Assembly (NCBI GenBank): GCA_050178915.1
Contig: JBFXFO010000060.1
Coordinates: 1-20,643, forward strand
Length of the DNA stretch: 20,643 nucleotides
Reading direction: 5' to 3'
Source: JBFXAF01 sp050178915
Lineage (GTDB): Bacteria; Pseudomonadota; Alphaproteobacteria; Rhizobiales; Rhizobiaceae
Shown here: one piece after another, positions 1 through 6,073 of the stretch
Layout: the number at the start of each line of letters is the position of its first letter
How positions within the stretch are numbered: the first letter of the stretch is position 1
Notes under the pieces: generated by a model
Told to the model about the DNA's origin: nothing
Databases searched by the model: none
What the model saw: the letters and a program-made list of their open reading frames with translations, nothing else
Position numbers and translations under genes: made by a program

Positions 1-760
1 CCTCGCTGATGACAAGCGCATAACCGACCCACTTGACGAGGTCGAACCAGCGGTCGTCACCCTGGCGGACGAGCGGGCCCAGCGGCTCCTGCGAGATGAT
101 TTCCGGCAGCACGACGTGGTCGTCCGGGGCCGACAGCAGCAGGCGGGTCGAGTAAAGGCCGGACTGGTCGGTTGTGTAGACGTCGCAACGGCCGGAATCA
201 TAGGCCGCGTTGACCTCATCCAGCTTCTCGAAGACGACGGGGTTGTATTCCATCTTGTTGGCGCGGAAGTAGTCCGCGAGATTGAGCTCGGTCGTGGTGC
301 CGGTCTGCACGCAGACCGCCGCGCCCGAGAGCTGCAGCGCCGAGTTGATGCCGGGCAGCTTCTTCGAGTTGATCATGAAGCCCTGGCCGTCATAGTAGTT
401 GATGCCAGTGAAGTTGAAGCCGAGCGACGTGTCGCGGCTGAGCGTCCAGGTCGTGTTGCGCGCCAGCAGGTCGACGCTCTTGTTGGCGAGGAACTCGAAG
501 CGGTCCTTCGCCGTCGTGGCCACGTACTCGACCTTCGAGGGATCGCCGAAGATGGCAGCGGCGATGGCGCGGCAGTAGTCGACGTCGAAGCCTGTGTACT
601 CACCCTTGTCGTCGGGCTGGGCAAATCCCGCGAGGCCGGTATGAACGCCGCATTTGAGCGTACCGCGTGCCTTTACGTCATCGAGCGTGTCTGCCGAGGC
701 GGTCGCCACGCCGGCAAGAAGGGCACCCGCTCCCACGATGCCTGTCAAAATCTTGATCAT
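1..760 (-). CDS. aapJ: General L-amino acid ABC transporter, periplasmic substrate-binding protein AapJ (partial, C-terminus off the left edge)
   Basis: Captures amino acids in the periplasm and delivers them to the AapQMP permease. Reading the minus strand from the ATG at 760 gives an uninterrupted frame of 253 codons that leaves the window. Residues 1-23 are a Sec signal peptide (basic MIK, hydrophobic core, ATASA cleavage motif), then DTLDDVKARGTLKCGV, the usual start of this family. The solute-binding core follows, with FDVDYCRAIAAAIFGD near residue 60, RNTTWTLSRDT near 100 and the highly characteristic GRCDVYTTDQSGLYSTR near 195-210. The family is about 340 residues long, so roughly the last quarter is missing. 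A Shine-Dalgarno-like GAAGG lies about 9 bases before the ATG. The permease genes aapQMP would be expected beyond the left edge. Nearby metC agrees with an arrangement I recall from Rhizobium. Identification is firm; the exact substrate range is inferred from the family. Confidence 0.93.
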   Translation of the reverse strand, partial: MIKILTGIVGAGALLAGVATASADTLDDVKARGTLKCGVHTGLAGFAQPDDKGEYTGFDVDYCRAIAAAIFGDPSKVEYVATTAKDRFEFLANKSVDLLARNTTWTLSRDTSLGFNFTGINYYDGQGFMINSKKLPGINSALQLSGAAVCVQTGTTTELNLADYFRANKMEYNPVVFEKLDEVNAAYDSGRCDVYTTDQSGLYSTRLLLSAPDDHVVLPEIISQEPLGPLVRQGDDRWFDLVKWVGYALVISE

Positions 761-847
761 ACCCACTACCTTCGTTTGTTGCTTCTTTGGCCGGGCCTTC
801 ATGTTCCCTTCGGGAAGGCTATTCTGGGGCAAGGAACGTGCAGCGGC

Positions 848-864
848 ATGTCGAAATCCGACAT
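848..864. other. Perfect inverted repeat upstream of aapJ
   Basis: ATGTCG (848-853) and CGACAT (859-864) flank a five-base spacer. The palindrome lies about 90 bases upstream of the aapJ start, in the 158-base space between aapJ and the PAP2 terminator. It could be an operator or a leader hairpin for the amino-acid transporter. No known binding site was recognised, and a six-base arm can arise by chance. Confidence 0.3.
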
Positions 865-918
865 CGCGCGTCTCCCGTCGCCACGCGCATCGAAGGCGAT
901 TATTCCGCCCCGGTCAAG

Positions 919-940
919 CAAGAAAGCCCCCGTCGGGGCT
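919..940 (-). terminator. Rho-independent terminator of the PAP2 gene
   Basis: On the minus strand AGCCCC (940-935), a GACG loop and GGGGCT (930-925) form a six-pair GC stem, followed at once by TTTCTT (924-919). It starts 29 bases after the end of the PAP2 gene and before the aapJ leader, so it should separate the two transcripts. Confidence 0.75.
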
Positions 941-968
941 GCTACCAAAGAACAGTCCTGCGTGCCGG

Positions 969-1790
969 TCAGCGTGCCGGAAGGCGCGCGACGGCCGGAA
1001 GCAAACGGCCTGGCAGGAGGCGAAACACCACGCGTCGCGATGCTAGGAAACGCGCCACGAGCAGCGTGACGGTAAAGCCGAGCAGCAGCCCCGCCGCCAC
1101 GTCGGACGGGTAGTGTGCCTGCGCCGCGATGCGGGTGGCGCCAAGCAGGATGCCGAGCTGCAGCGTCACCGGCCAGAAGCGCGGATACCACAGGATGAAC
1201 ACAGCCATCACGGAACCGACAGTGGTCGAATGCCCCGACGGGAAGCTCGCATAGGCATAACCGAAGGAAAGGAAATCGAAATGCCAGGCGCCGAACTGAT
1301 CGTAGAGTATCGGCCTGGCCCGCCCGAACAGCACCTTCAGAATGTTCACGACAATCCCGGCGAGGCCGACGCCGGCGAAAACGAACAGCGCCTGCCCCAG
1401 CAGAAACGCACGCAGGGCGCGCCCGCGGATGTCCAATCTCCTCCAGTCGGAAATGCTCAGCCACAGGAAGAGCGCGGCGGATGGGACGAGATACCAGTGC
1501 GATTTGCCAAGGTCGGTGATGGCGTGCATTGCAGCCAGGAGCCATGCATCGGACGAACGCACGAACCGGATCGCGGCGGCGTCAAAGCCTGCGGCAATCA
1601 GGGTCGCAGCGAGCCCCGCGACGAGCAGCACACCGATTCGGGGAGTCCAGATGCGGTCGGCGGCGTTGCGCCCGCGCAGCAGGCGTGCGCGCATCATGGC
1701 GGTGGACGCGATGAACCGACGGGCATAGCCGGTACGCGCGCCGGCCGGAACGGCCCGCGGCTCTGGATCAGTCTTGCCGGACAATTGCAC
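969..1790 (-). CDS. PAP2-family membrane phosphatase (phosphatidic acid / undecaprenyl-diphosphate phosphatase type)
   Basis: An integral membrane acid phosphatase that would remove phosphate from a lipid phosphate at the outer face of the inner membrane. All three signature motifs are present: KVLFGRARP at 152-160 (K-x6-RP), PSGH at 184-187 and R220-x5-H226-x3-D230, the last containing the catalytic His. Hydrophobic segments around residues 52-70, 97-113, 127-150, 190-218 and 232-248 fit the six-helix fold. The start is uncertain: the longest frame begins with GTG at 1790, but an ATG pair at residues 32-33, just before the first helix, would give a shorter and more typical protein. It is divergent from metC and ends at the terminator at 919-940. 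The substrate (phosphatidate, prenyl diphosphate or a lipid A phosphate) cannot be decided from sequence. Confidence 0.88.
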   Translation of the reverse strand: MQLSGKTDPEPRAVPAGARTGYARRFIASTAMMRARLLRGRNAADRIWTPRIGVLLVAGLAATLIAAGFDAAAIRFVRSSDAWLLAAMHAITDLGKSHWYLVPSAALFLWLSISDWRRLDIRGRALRAFLLGQALFVFAGVGLAGIVVNILKVLFGRARPILYDQFGAWHFDFLSFGYAYASFPSGHSTTVGSVMAVFILWYPRFWPVTLQLGILLGATRIAAQAHYPSDVAAGLLLGFTVTLLVARFLASRRVVFRLLPGRLLPAVARLPAR

Positions 1791-1845
1791 GAAGCCTGAG
1801 GCCGCCGTATCGGTAGCTTCGCAATGCGGCTACGGATCGGAGATC

Positions 1846-3015
1846 ATGACGAAAAAGGAAAACTGGGGCATCAACACCAGGCTGGCTCATGGCGGCAACG
1901 ATCCACACGCCTACCACGGCTTTGTCAATCCGCCGGTGGTGCATGCGTCAACAGTGCTCTTCCCGGATTCGGCCACGATGGCGTCCCGCAAGCAGCGCTA
2001 CACCTATGGAACCCGCGCCACGCCGACCAGTGACGCGCTCGGCGCTGCGGTCGATGCGCTGGAGGGTTCAGCGGGCACGGTCGTGGTGCCGTCGGGGCTG
2101 GCGGCCGTCTTCCTGCCTCTGCTCGGCTTCCTCGGCGCCGGCGATCACGTCCTGATCACCGACTCCGTCTACGCTCCGACGCGCAGGTTCGCGGACGGCA
2201 CGCTGCGCCGTTACGGCGTGGATGTCGAATATTACGAACCGACGATAGGCGGGGGCATCGCCGCCCTGATGCGTCCGAACACCAAGGTCGTTTTCACCGA
2301 ATCGCCTGCATCGAACACCTTCGAGGTGCAGGATATCCCGGCGATCTCTGCTGCCGCGCATGCGGGCGGTGCCATCGTGATGATGGACAACACATGGGCG
2401 ACGCCGCTCTACTTCAGGCCGCTCGACCATGGCGTGGACATCTCCATCCATGCCGCCACGAAGTATCCGGCCGGCCACTCGGACGTTCTGGCCGGACTTG
2501 TCTCGGCCAATGCCGCCACATGGCCGCGCCTGTTCAATACGTTCCTGGAACTCGGCATTCCCGCCGGGCCGGACGATGCCTATCAGGTCCAGCGCGGCCT
2601 GCGGACCATGGGCGTGCGGCTCGCGCATCACGAGAAGAGCACGCTTGAGATTGCGCGCTGGCTGGAAACCCAGCCGGGCGTGGCAGCGGTGCTCCACCCG
2701 GCCCTGGAAAGCCATCCCCAGCATGCGCTGTTCAAGCGCGACTTCAGTGGGTCGAGCGGAATCTTCTCCGTCGTGCTGCAGGGGGGCGGCACACGAGCAG
2801 CACACGCATTCCTGGATGCGCTGGAAATCTTTGGACTCGGCTACTCATGGGGAGGGTTCGAGAGCCTGGCGGTGCATGTGAGCCTTGCCGACCGGGCAAT
2901 CGCCGGGAAACCTTATGCGGGCCCGCTGATCCGGCTGCAGATCGGCTTGGAGGACGTCGCAGATCTCAAGGACGATATCAGCGCCGGTCTGGCGGCGGCC
3001 GAGGCGGCGCGCTGA
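1846..3015 (+). CDS. metC: Cystathionine beta-lyase
   Basis: A pyridoxal-phosphate enzyme that cleaves cystathionine to homocysteine, ammonia and pyruvate in methionine synthesis; it is cytosolic. The protein has 389 residues, normal for the Cys/Met-metabolism PLP family. It opens with NTRLAHGGNDPHAYHGFVNPP and has the cofactor-binding YGTRATPT near 54-61, VPSGLAA near 81-87 and DNTWATPLYF at 181-190. The PLP lysine is K206 in HAATKYPAGHSD, and the C-terminal substrate-binding LGYSWGGFESLA is typical of MetC. The frame stays open upstream to an ATG at 1774, but that 24-residue extension is unlike the family and would overlap the PAP2 gene. The ATG at 1846, shortly after GGAG (1839-1842), gives the expected N-terminus. 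No SAM-responsive leader was recognised in the 55 bases before it. Confidence 0.93.
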   Translation: MTKKENWGINTRLAHGGNDPHAYHGFVNPPVVHASTVLFPDSATMASRKQRYTYGTRATPTSDALGAAVDALEGSAGTVVVPSGLAAVFLPLLGFLGAGDHVLITDSVYAPTRRFADGTLRRYGVDVEYYEPTIGGGIAALMRPNTKVVFTESPASNTFEVQDIPAISAAAHAGGAIVMMDNTWATPLYFRPLDHGVDISIHAATKYPAGHSDVLAGLVSANAATWPRLFNTFLELGIPAGPDDAYQVQRGLRTMGVRLAHHEKSTLEIARWLETQPGVAAVLHPALESHPQHALFKRDFSGSSGIFSVVLQGGGTRAAHAFLDALEIFGLGYSWGGFESLAVHVSLADRAIAGKPYAGPLIRLQIGLEDVADLKDDISAGLAAAEAAR

Positions 3016-3021
3016 CGCGCC
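3006..3021. terminator. GC hairpin over the metC stop codon
   Basis: GGCGCG (3006-3011), loop CTGA and CGCGCC (3016-3021) form a perfect six-pair stem whose loop contains the metC TGA. There is no T-tract on either strand. It could be a weak end signal between convergent metC and the small minus-strand gene, or it may simply reflect high GC. Confidence 0.3.
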
Positions 3022-3044
3022 AACGACGAACTGATCCTGTGAGC

Positions 3045-3134
3045 CTAGTGAAGGAACGAGCCCGTGAAAGCTGCGGCAAGCACAAGCGACGCGCAGATCA
3101 GCACGAGGGAAGCAATTGCGTTGTCCGTCGCCAT
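3045..3134 (-). CDS. Predicted 29-residue single-span membrane microprotein
   Basis: The ATG at 3134 opens a 29-codon frame ending in TAG at 3045-3047. The product starts MATDNAIASLVLICASL and ends FTGSFLH. Residues 6-24 form one uninterrupted hydrophobic helix with a short polar N-terminus and no positive charges. Two independent signals support it. A very good ribosome binding site, GGAAGGAGA, ends about 7 bases before the ATG. A consensus EcfG-type promoter lies at 3182-3157, so transcription would start about 15 bases before the ATG with almost no leader. It is convergent with metC, 29 bases away. I recognise no family and assign no function; size, topology and promoter suggest a stress-induced inner-membrane micropeptide. 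It is below the size most gene finders report. Confidence 0.68.
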   Translation of the reverse strand: MATDNAIASLVLICASLVLAAAFTGSFLH

Positions 3135-3156
3135 GGTGACTCTCCTTCCGCGACCA

Positions 3157-3182
3157 AACGCCCGGCGCCACATTTCCGTTCC
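3157..3182 (-). promoter_or_regulatory. EcfG (general stress response sigma factor) type promoter for the 29-residue microprotein
   Basis: On the minus strand GGAAC (3182-3178) is followed by exactly 17 bases and then CGTT (3160-3157). This matches the GGAAC-N16-17-CGTT consensus of the alphaproteobacterial PhyR/NepR/EcfG regulon (RpoE2 in Sinorhizobium). It lies 22 bases before the ATG of the gene at 3045-3134, with only its ribosome binding site between, which is the geometry expected of a real promoter. Confidence 0.7.
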
Positions 3183-3377
3183 ATTCTCGCCATGCCGCCT
3201 GAATGCAGGCTGAACGGCGCAACGCGCTACAGCATGCCAAACTGCGTTTCCCGTGCCTGAGAGACGTTAACTTCTTGCGGCCCGGAACATGTCGAAATTC
3301 GGGCGAGGAAAGTGAATTCGCCGGCTTCCCAAGAGGGAATGCGACGCGCTGGTGGTGGCGCATCGGCGGCGCATGAT

Positions 3378-3401
3378 GGACGTGCCGCCTTCGGCACGTC
3401 C
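3378..3401 (-). terminator. Ten-pair hairpin after the quinone-oxidoreductase-like gene
   Basis: GGACGTGCCG (3378-3387), loop CCTT and CGGCACGTCC (3392-3401) form a perfect ten-pair stem starting 6 bases beyond the stop of the minus-strand gene ending at 3408. No T-run follows on the minus strand, so it is a U-less terminator or a 3'-end stabilising hairpin. Confidence 0.6.
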
Positions 3402-3407
3402 GCGCGG

Positions 3408-4382
3408 TCAAGGCACGATCACGAGCTTGCCGAAATGCTTGTCGGCGCTCATGTAATCCAGCGCCTCCTTCGCTTCCGACAGCGTGAAGGTACGGTCCAC
3501 GGGCAACAGCAATTCCCCTGCCCTCAGCCTCGCGCCGAGAGCGCCGTCCGCGAGGCGCACGATCTCGCGAATCTCGGAGATCGACCGCGTCCTGAACGTC
3601 ACCCCGATGTAATCGATGCGACGCAGCGCATGCAGGTTGAAGTCGAACTCGGCATTTGTGCCGCCAAGCCGGCCGACATTGACGATGCGTCCTTTCACGG
3701 CTGTCGCCAGCATCGTCTGGTTCATCAAGTCGCCGGAGACCATGTCGACGACAAGGTCCACGCCCTTGCCGCCGGTGCCGTCCAGAACCTGCTCGACCCA
3801 GCCATCGCTTCGGGCATCCACCGACATCGTGGCCCCGAACTCGGCGAGGCGTGCGCGGCGCGCTTCGTTCGAAGACGTGCCGACGATCGTCTTCGCACCG
3901 AAAAGCCGAGCGATCTGCATCGACATCAGCCCGATGGCGGAGCTGGCACCCTGCACAAGGACGGCTTCGCCGGCCGACAGACGGCCATTCGTCACCACGG
4001 CGTCATGGGCGGTCAGCAGGGCCATCGGCTGTCCGGCGGCGCGGACCGGATCGAGGTCGCCGATCTTGATCGTGCGGCCGTGGTCGGAAACGGCATACTC
4101 GGCGAAGCCCCCGAGTCCCGACGTCATCACGAGGTCGCCCGGGCGGAAACCGGTGACGGCGCTGCCAACCTCAACCACCTCGCCAGCCCATTCCATGCCG
4201 ATCGGCCTGCCGAGCGAGTCCTTGCCGCCATAATGGCCCTTCTCGGCCATCCGGTCGGCCCGGTTCATGCCGGCCGCCGCAACACGGACGAGCACCTGCT
4301 CGGCGGACGGGACCGGTCGCGCCACCTCGCGCAGGTCGAGCCCATCGCTGGTGGCAACGCCGGCTTTCATCATCTCGGTCAT
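3408..4382 (-). CDS. Quinone-oxidoreductase-like medium-chain dehydrogenase/reductase (zinc-free)
   Basis: A cytosolic NADPH-dependent oxidoreductase of the zeta-crystallin/QOR branch of the MDR superfamily, usually reducing quinones or activated alkenes. The 324-residue length is typical. The GroES-like N-terminal domain carries AAGMNRADRMAEKGHYGG (36-53) and GMEWAGEVVEVG (62-73). The Rossmann half starts at VLVQGASSAIGLMSMQIAR (141-159), the QOR version of the nucleotide-binding loop, and KGVDLVVDMV follows near 209. The cysteine and histidine ligands of the structural and catalytic zincs of alcohol dehydrogenases are absent, which places it with QOR. The start may be any of the Met codons at residues 1, 4 or 5; the one at residue 5 gives the family-like MKAG beginning, and no strong ribosome site separates them. 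It is monocistronic and ends at the hairpin 3378-3401. The substrate is unknown. Confidence 0.87.
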   Translation of the reverse strand: MTEMMKAGVATSDGLDLREVARPVPSAEQVLVRVAAAGMNRADRMAEKGHYGGKDSLGRPIGMEWAGEVVEVGSAVTGFRPGDLVMTSGLGGFAEYAVSDHGRTIKIGDLDPVRAAGQPMALLTAHDAVVTNGRLSAGEAVLVQGASSAIGLMSMQIARLFGAKTIVGTSSNEARRARLAEFGATMSVDARSDGWVEQVLDGTGGKGVDLVVDMVSGDLMNQTMLATAVKGRIVNVGRLGGTNAEFDFNLHALRRIDYIGVTFRTRSISEIREIVRLADGALGARLRAGELLLPVDRTFTLSEAKEALDYMSADKHFGKLVIVP

Positions 4383-4504
4383 GCTTTGTCGCCCCGCTGG
4401 TCCGCCGGATGCACGAATCTTCAGTCATGTGTTTGTGCATGCAGCGGGCTGCGTCGGCAATTGCTTCCGCCTGGCAGTGCGAAGCTACGCTTGCCCCAGC
4501 CGCG

Positions 4505-4523
4505 CCAGCCGAGCGTCGGCTGG
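4505..4523. other. Eight-pair inverted repeat upstream of tRNA-Pro
   Basis: CCAGCCGA (4505-4512), loop GCG and TCGGCTGG (4516-4523) form a perfect hairpin in the 236-base space between the divergent quinone-oxidoreductase-like gene and tRNA-Pro. It lies 51 bases upstream of the candidate tRNA promoter. No T-tract follows; the role is unknown. Confidence 0.35.
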
Positions 4524-4573
4524 GTAAGAAGGCTCGGCCACGAGATCGCAACGCGAGCGCCGGTTTCGAGCGA

Positions 4574-4602
4574 TTGCACCTGCCAATCCAACGTGCTAGC
4601 TG
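4574..4602 (+). promoter_or_regulatory. Possible sigma-70 promoter of tRNA-Pro
   Basis: TTGCAC (4574-4579), a 17-base spacer and TAGCTG (4597-4602) resemble -35 and -10 boxes, with a predicted start a few bases before the tRNA at 4619. The -10 box is poor against TATAAT, as is usual in alphaproteobacteria. Confidence 0.35.
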
Positions 4603-4618
4603 CCGCACTGACAAGAGA

Positions 4619-4695
4619 CGGAGTGTAGCGCAGCCTGGTAGCGCACCTGATTTGGGATCAGGGGGTCGCAGGTTCGAATCCTGCCACTCCGACCA
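4619..4695 (+). tRNA. tRNA-Pro (anticodon TGG)
   Basis: A complete 77-base cloverleaf. The acceptor CGGAGTG (4619-4625) pairs with CACTCCG (4685-4691), followed by discriminator A and an encoded CCA (4693-4695). The anticodon stem CCTGA/TCAGG encloses the loop TTTGGGA with anticodon TGG at 4653-4655, and the T loop TTCGAAT is intact. It reads CCN proline codons by wobble. It begins a stretch shared with the NDUFS4-like gene and tRNA-Arg on the same strand. Confidence 0.97.
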
Positions 4696-4702
4696 GTCTG
4701 GG

Positions 4703-4737
4703 GCCTGCAGAGCGCGGCGTACCGCCTTTCTGCAGGC
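4703..4737. other. Long hairpin between tRNA-Pro and the NDUFS4-like gene
   Basis: GCCTGCAGA (4703-4711) pairs perfectly with TCTGCAGGC (4729-4737), and a second stem GGCG/CGCC (4716-4719 and 4723-4726) nests inside. It begins 8 bases after the tRNA and ends 21 bases before the next ATG. It may be a tRNA 3'-processing or attenuation structure; no T-tract follows. Confidence 0.45.
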
Positions 4738-4758
4738 GCTTCGATCGAAGGGGACAGC

Positions 4759-5064
4759 ATGACCGCCCGCATCTTCAGCCCCACCAAGACCGCCATGCAG
4801 TCGGGCAAGGCCAAGGTCGGCAACTGGACGCTCGAGTTCGAGCCGGAACGGCCGCGCAAGATCGATCCGCTGATGGGCTACACCACCTCGGGCGACATGA
4901 AGAGCCAGATCAGACTGACCTTCGAAACGCTCGAAGAGGCGGTCGCCTACGCGCAGCGCAACGGCATCGCCTATCGCGTCGAGGAGCCGAAGGAGCCGAA
5001 GCGTCGGCAGATTTCGTACTCCGACAATTTCCGCTATGACCGGAAGACTCCTTGGACGCACTGA
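4759..5064 (+). CDS. NADH:ubiquinone oxidoreductase accessory subunit, NDUFS4-like (ETC complex I conserved region)
   Basis: An alphaproteobacterial counterpart of the 18-kDa mitochondrial complex I subunit NDUFS4, which sits on the peripheral arm and helps assemble and stabilise the NADH-oxidising module. The 101-residue protein is full length for the bacterial form. It contains the family hallmark TSGDMKSQIRLTFETLEEAV (43-62) and AYAQRNGIAYRV next to it, then a basic tail with SYSDNFRYDRKTPWTH. The start is supported by the GAAGGGGA ribosome site six bases upstream. There is no signal peptide or membrane span, consistent with a soluble subunit. It is not near nuo genes here, which is normal for this subunit, and lies between two tRNAs on the same strand. 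Confidence 0.93.
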   Translation: MTARIFSPTKTAMQSGKAKVGNWTLEFEPERPRKIDPLMGYTTSGDMKSQIRLTFETLEEAVAYAQRNGIAYRVEEPKEPKRRQISYSDNFRYDRKTPWTH

Positions 5065-5098
5065 CCGGCGATCTTTGCCTGCCGGTGCAGCCAGTCGC

Positions 5099-5175
5099 GG
5101 TCCCGTAGCTCAGCTGGATAGAGCACCGGCCTTCTAAGCCGATGGTCACAGGTTCGAATCCTGTCGGGATCGCCA
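5099..5175 (+). tRNA. tRNA-Arg (anticodon TCT)
   Basis: A complete 77-base tRNA. The acceptor GGTCCCG (5099-5105) pairs with CGGGATC (5165-5171) with one G-T wobble, then discriminator G and encoded CCA (5173-5175). The D arm is GCTC/GAGC. The anticodon loop CTTCTAA carries TCT at 5133-5135, for AGA/AGG. The T arm ACAGG/CCTGT with TTCGAAT is intact. The first anticodon-stem pair is a C-A mismatch (5126 and 5142). Its 3' half is repeated at 5904-5941, which marks it as the attachment site of an integrated element. Confidence 0.96.
5137..5174 (+). repeat. Attachment-type direct repeat, copy 1 (inside tRNA-Arg)
   Basis: These 38 bases, from the end of the anticodon loop to CC of the CCA end, recur at 5904-5941 with 36 identities. 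The two differences, at 5140 and 5165, are both C to T in the second copy. Tyrosine-recombinase attachment sites typically occupy this part of tRNA genes. Confidence 0.85.
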
Positions 5176-5433
5176 ACTGTTTCAAGCGCTTAGCTACTCG
5201 TCCGCCTCGATCGCGGCGGCCCTCCGACTGACTTGCGTTAGTTTCCGACGGTTCTCGGGCAAGCGGCTGCGCCTCCAGTGCGGGGTAACGTTCCACCGAC
5301 AACGTTCGCGGTGTGAATAGCGGCAAGCCGAGGCTTTCACGCCATGGACAATTTCCAACCGCATCGTCGCAGCGAACGGCTTGCGCACTTTGATCTTTCA
5401 GTCTTCTATGTCTGCGGGCTGGGGAAACGAGAG

Positions 5434-5829
5434 ATGAAGGTAAGTCATCTCGCGGTATCGTTGAGTGTTGCTCTGTCGGGCTGCGCGGGCATCAATAAAT
5501 CGATGACTTACAGCGACGTGAAGCACGTCGTTTTTAAACATCCCGAGTTGCCAATAGGCTTCTGGATATTCGACCGGCCTACTGAAGGCCGTATGCTGAT
5601 CAATCAAGATCCTGGCTCTGCGGCAGGAGCCGGTTTGGTCAAAGGCCTTACTTTCGGGATCGCAGACACCTCAACACCCCACCAAGTGTTTCAACAGGGC
5701 GCAAATCTCTGGCTTCAAGCAAACGGTCGCCCCTGCACGGTTTCGCGAATAGAACGCGTTCTGGCTCCAACCAACTATGAGGCGTTTTACACCTGCACTG
5801 CCGCCGAGTTGTCGAGAACTGACGGGTGA
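5434..5829 (+). CDS. Putative small lipoprotein, cargo of the tRNA-Arg insert
   Basis: The protein has 131 residues. The N-terminus is a lipoprotein signal: MK, a hydrophobic stretch, then lipobox LSGC with the modified cysteine at C17, so it should be anchored in the outer or inner membrane facing the periplasm. The mature part has GFWIFDRPTEGRML (42-55), a glycine/alanine-rich stretch GSAAGAGLVKGLTFG (61-75), and two cysteines, C101 and C121, that could form a disulphide. The frame is open from 5344, but the ATG at 5434 follows GGGGAAACGAGAG and places the lipobox correctly, so I prefer it. Codon use is visibly less GC-rich than in neighbours, supporting recent transfer. I do not recognise a characterised family and assign no function. 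Confidence 0.72.
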   Translation: MKVSHLAVSLSVALSGCAGINKSMTYSDVKHVVFKHPELPIGFWIFDRPTEGRMLINQDPGSAAGAGLVKGLTFGIADTSTPHQVFQQGANLWLQANGRPCTVSRIERVLAPTNYEAFYTCTAAELSRTDG

Positions 5830-5903
5830 GCGCCCCGCAGTGAGCGTACGCAATCCTCGAAATCATAGATCGCGCGAGCTTCGTCTGGCAGACGGCTCAC
5901 TAT

Positions 5904-5941
5904 AGCTGATGGTCACAGGTTCGAATCCTGTTGGGATCGCC
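5904..5941 (+). repeat. Attachment-type direct repeat, copy 2 (orphan tRNA-Arg 3' half)
   Basis: This is a 36/38 match to 5137-5174. It holds part of the anticodon stem, the variable region, an intact T arm and most of the acceptor 3' strand, but no 5' half. It therefore cannot encode a tRNA and is the displaced end of the integration site. The last C of CCA is followed by C rather than A. Confidence 0.85.
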
Positions 5942-6040
5942 CCCTGCTGTCACCCAATTGCGCCCTCAGCGGCCTTTCAACTGATCCCAGAAATGGCTTG
6001 CGCCTGCGCTTGCGCGACGTCTGCAACGGCCCCAAGATCG

Positions 6041-6066
6041 CCGGAAGGGACCCGTCTTCCGGAGAG
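6041..6066 (+). promoter_or_regulatory. Leader hairpin overlapping a ribosome binding site
   Basis: CCGGAAG (6041-6047) pairs perfectly with CTTCCGG (6056-6062). The last two bases of the second arm are the first two of GGAGAG (6061-6066), the ribosome binding site of the gene starting at 6074. Folding would partly hide that site, so this could be a translational control element. Confidence 0.35.
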
Positions 6067-6073
6067 CATCGCC

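Larger units (their letters stand above)
5137..5941 (+). mobile_element. Remnant of an integrative element at the 3' end of tRNA-Arg
   Basis: About 730 bases lie between the two 38-base copies of the tRNA-Arg 3' half. The segment looks foreign: I counted 61 G+C in 120 bases (51%) over 5461-5580, well under the surrounding genes. It holds one lipoprotein gene and no integrase, excisionase, replication or transfer gene. The most economical reading is an island or prophage that integrated by site-specific recombination and then lost nearly everything, including its integrase. A very small satellite mobilised in trans is an alternative. The 5176-5433 part contains no gene I can support. Confidence 0.68.

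Noticed and set aside
116..1069. Long plus-strand open frame over the aapJ region
   Set aside because: It is the mirror of the clear minus-strand aapJ gene, and its product is low-complexity with no recognisable domain.
1774..1845. Upstream start of metC at 1774
   Set aside because: The extra 24 residues are unlike the family and overlap the divergent PAP2 gene.
1791..1845. SAM-riboswitch in the metC leader
   Set aside because: Only 55 bases are available and I could not recognise the conserved core of SAM-II or related elements.
3312..4628. 438-codon plus-strand frame opposite the quinone-oxidoreductase-like gene
   Set aside because: It overlaps a well-supported gene on the other strand and runs into tRNA-Pro; no ribosome site or family.
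5909..6073. Upstream extension of the six-cysteine protein to 5909
   Set aside because: It would translate the orphan tRNA-Arg fragment and bury a good signal peptide.
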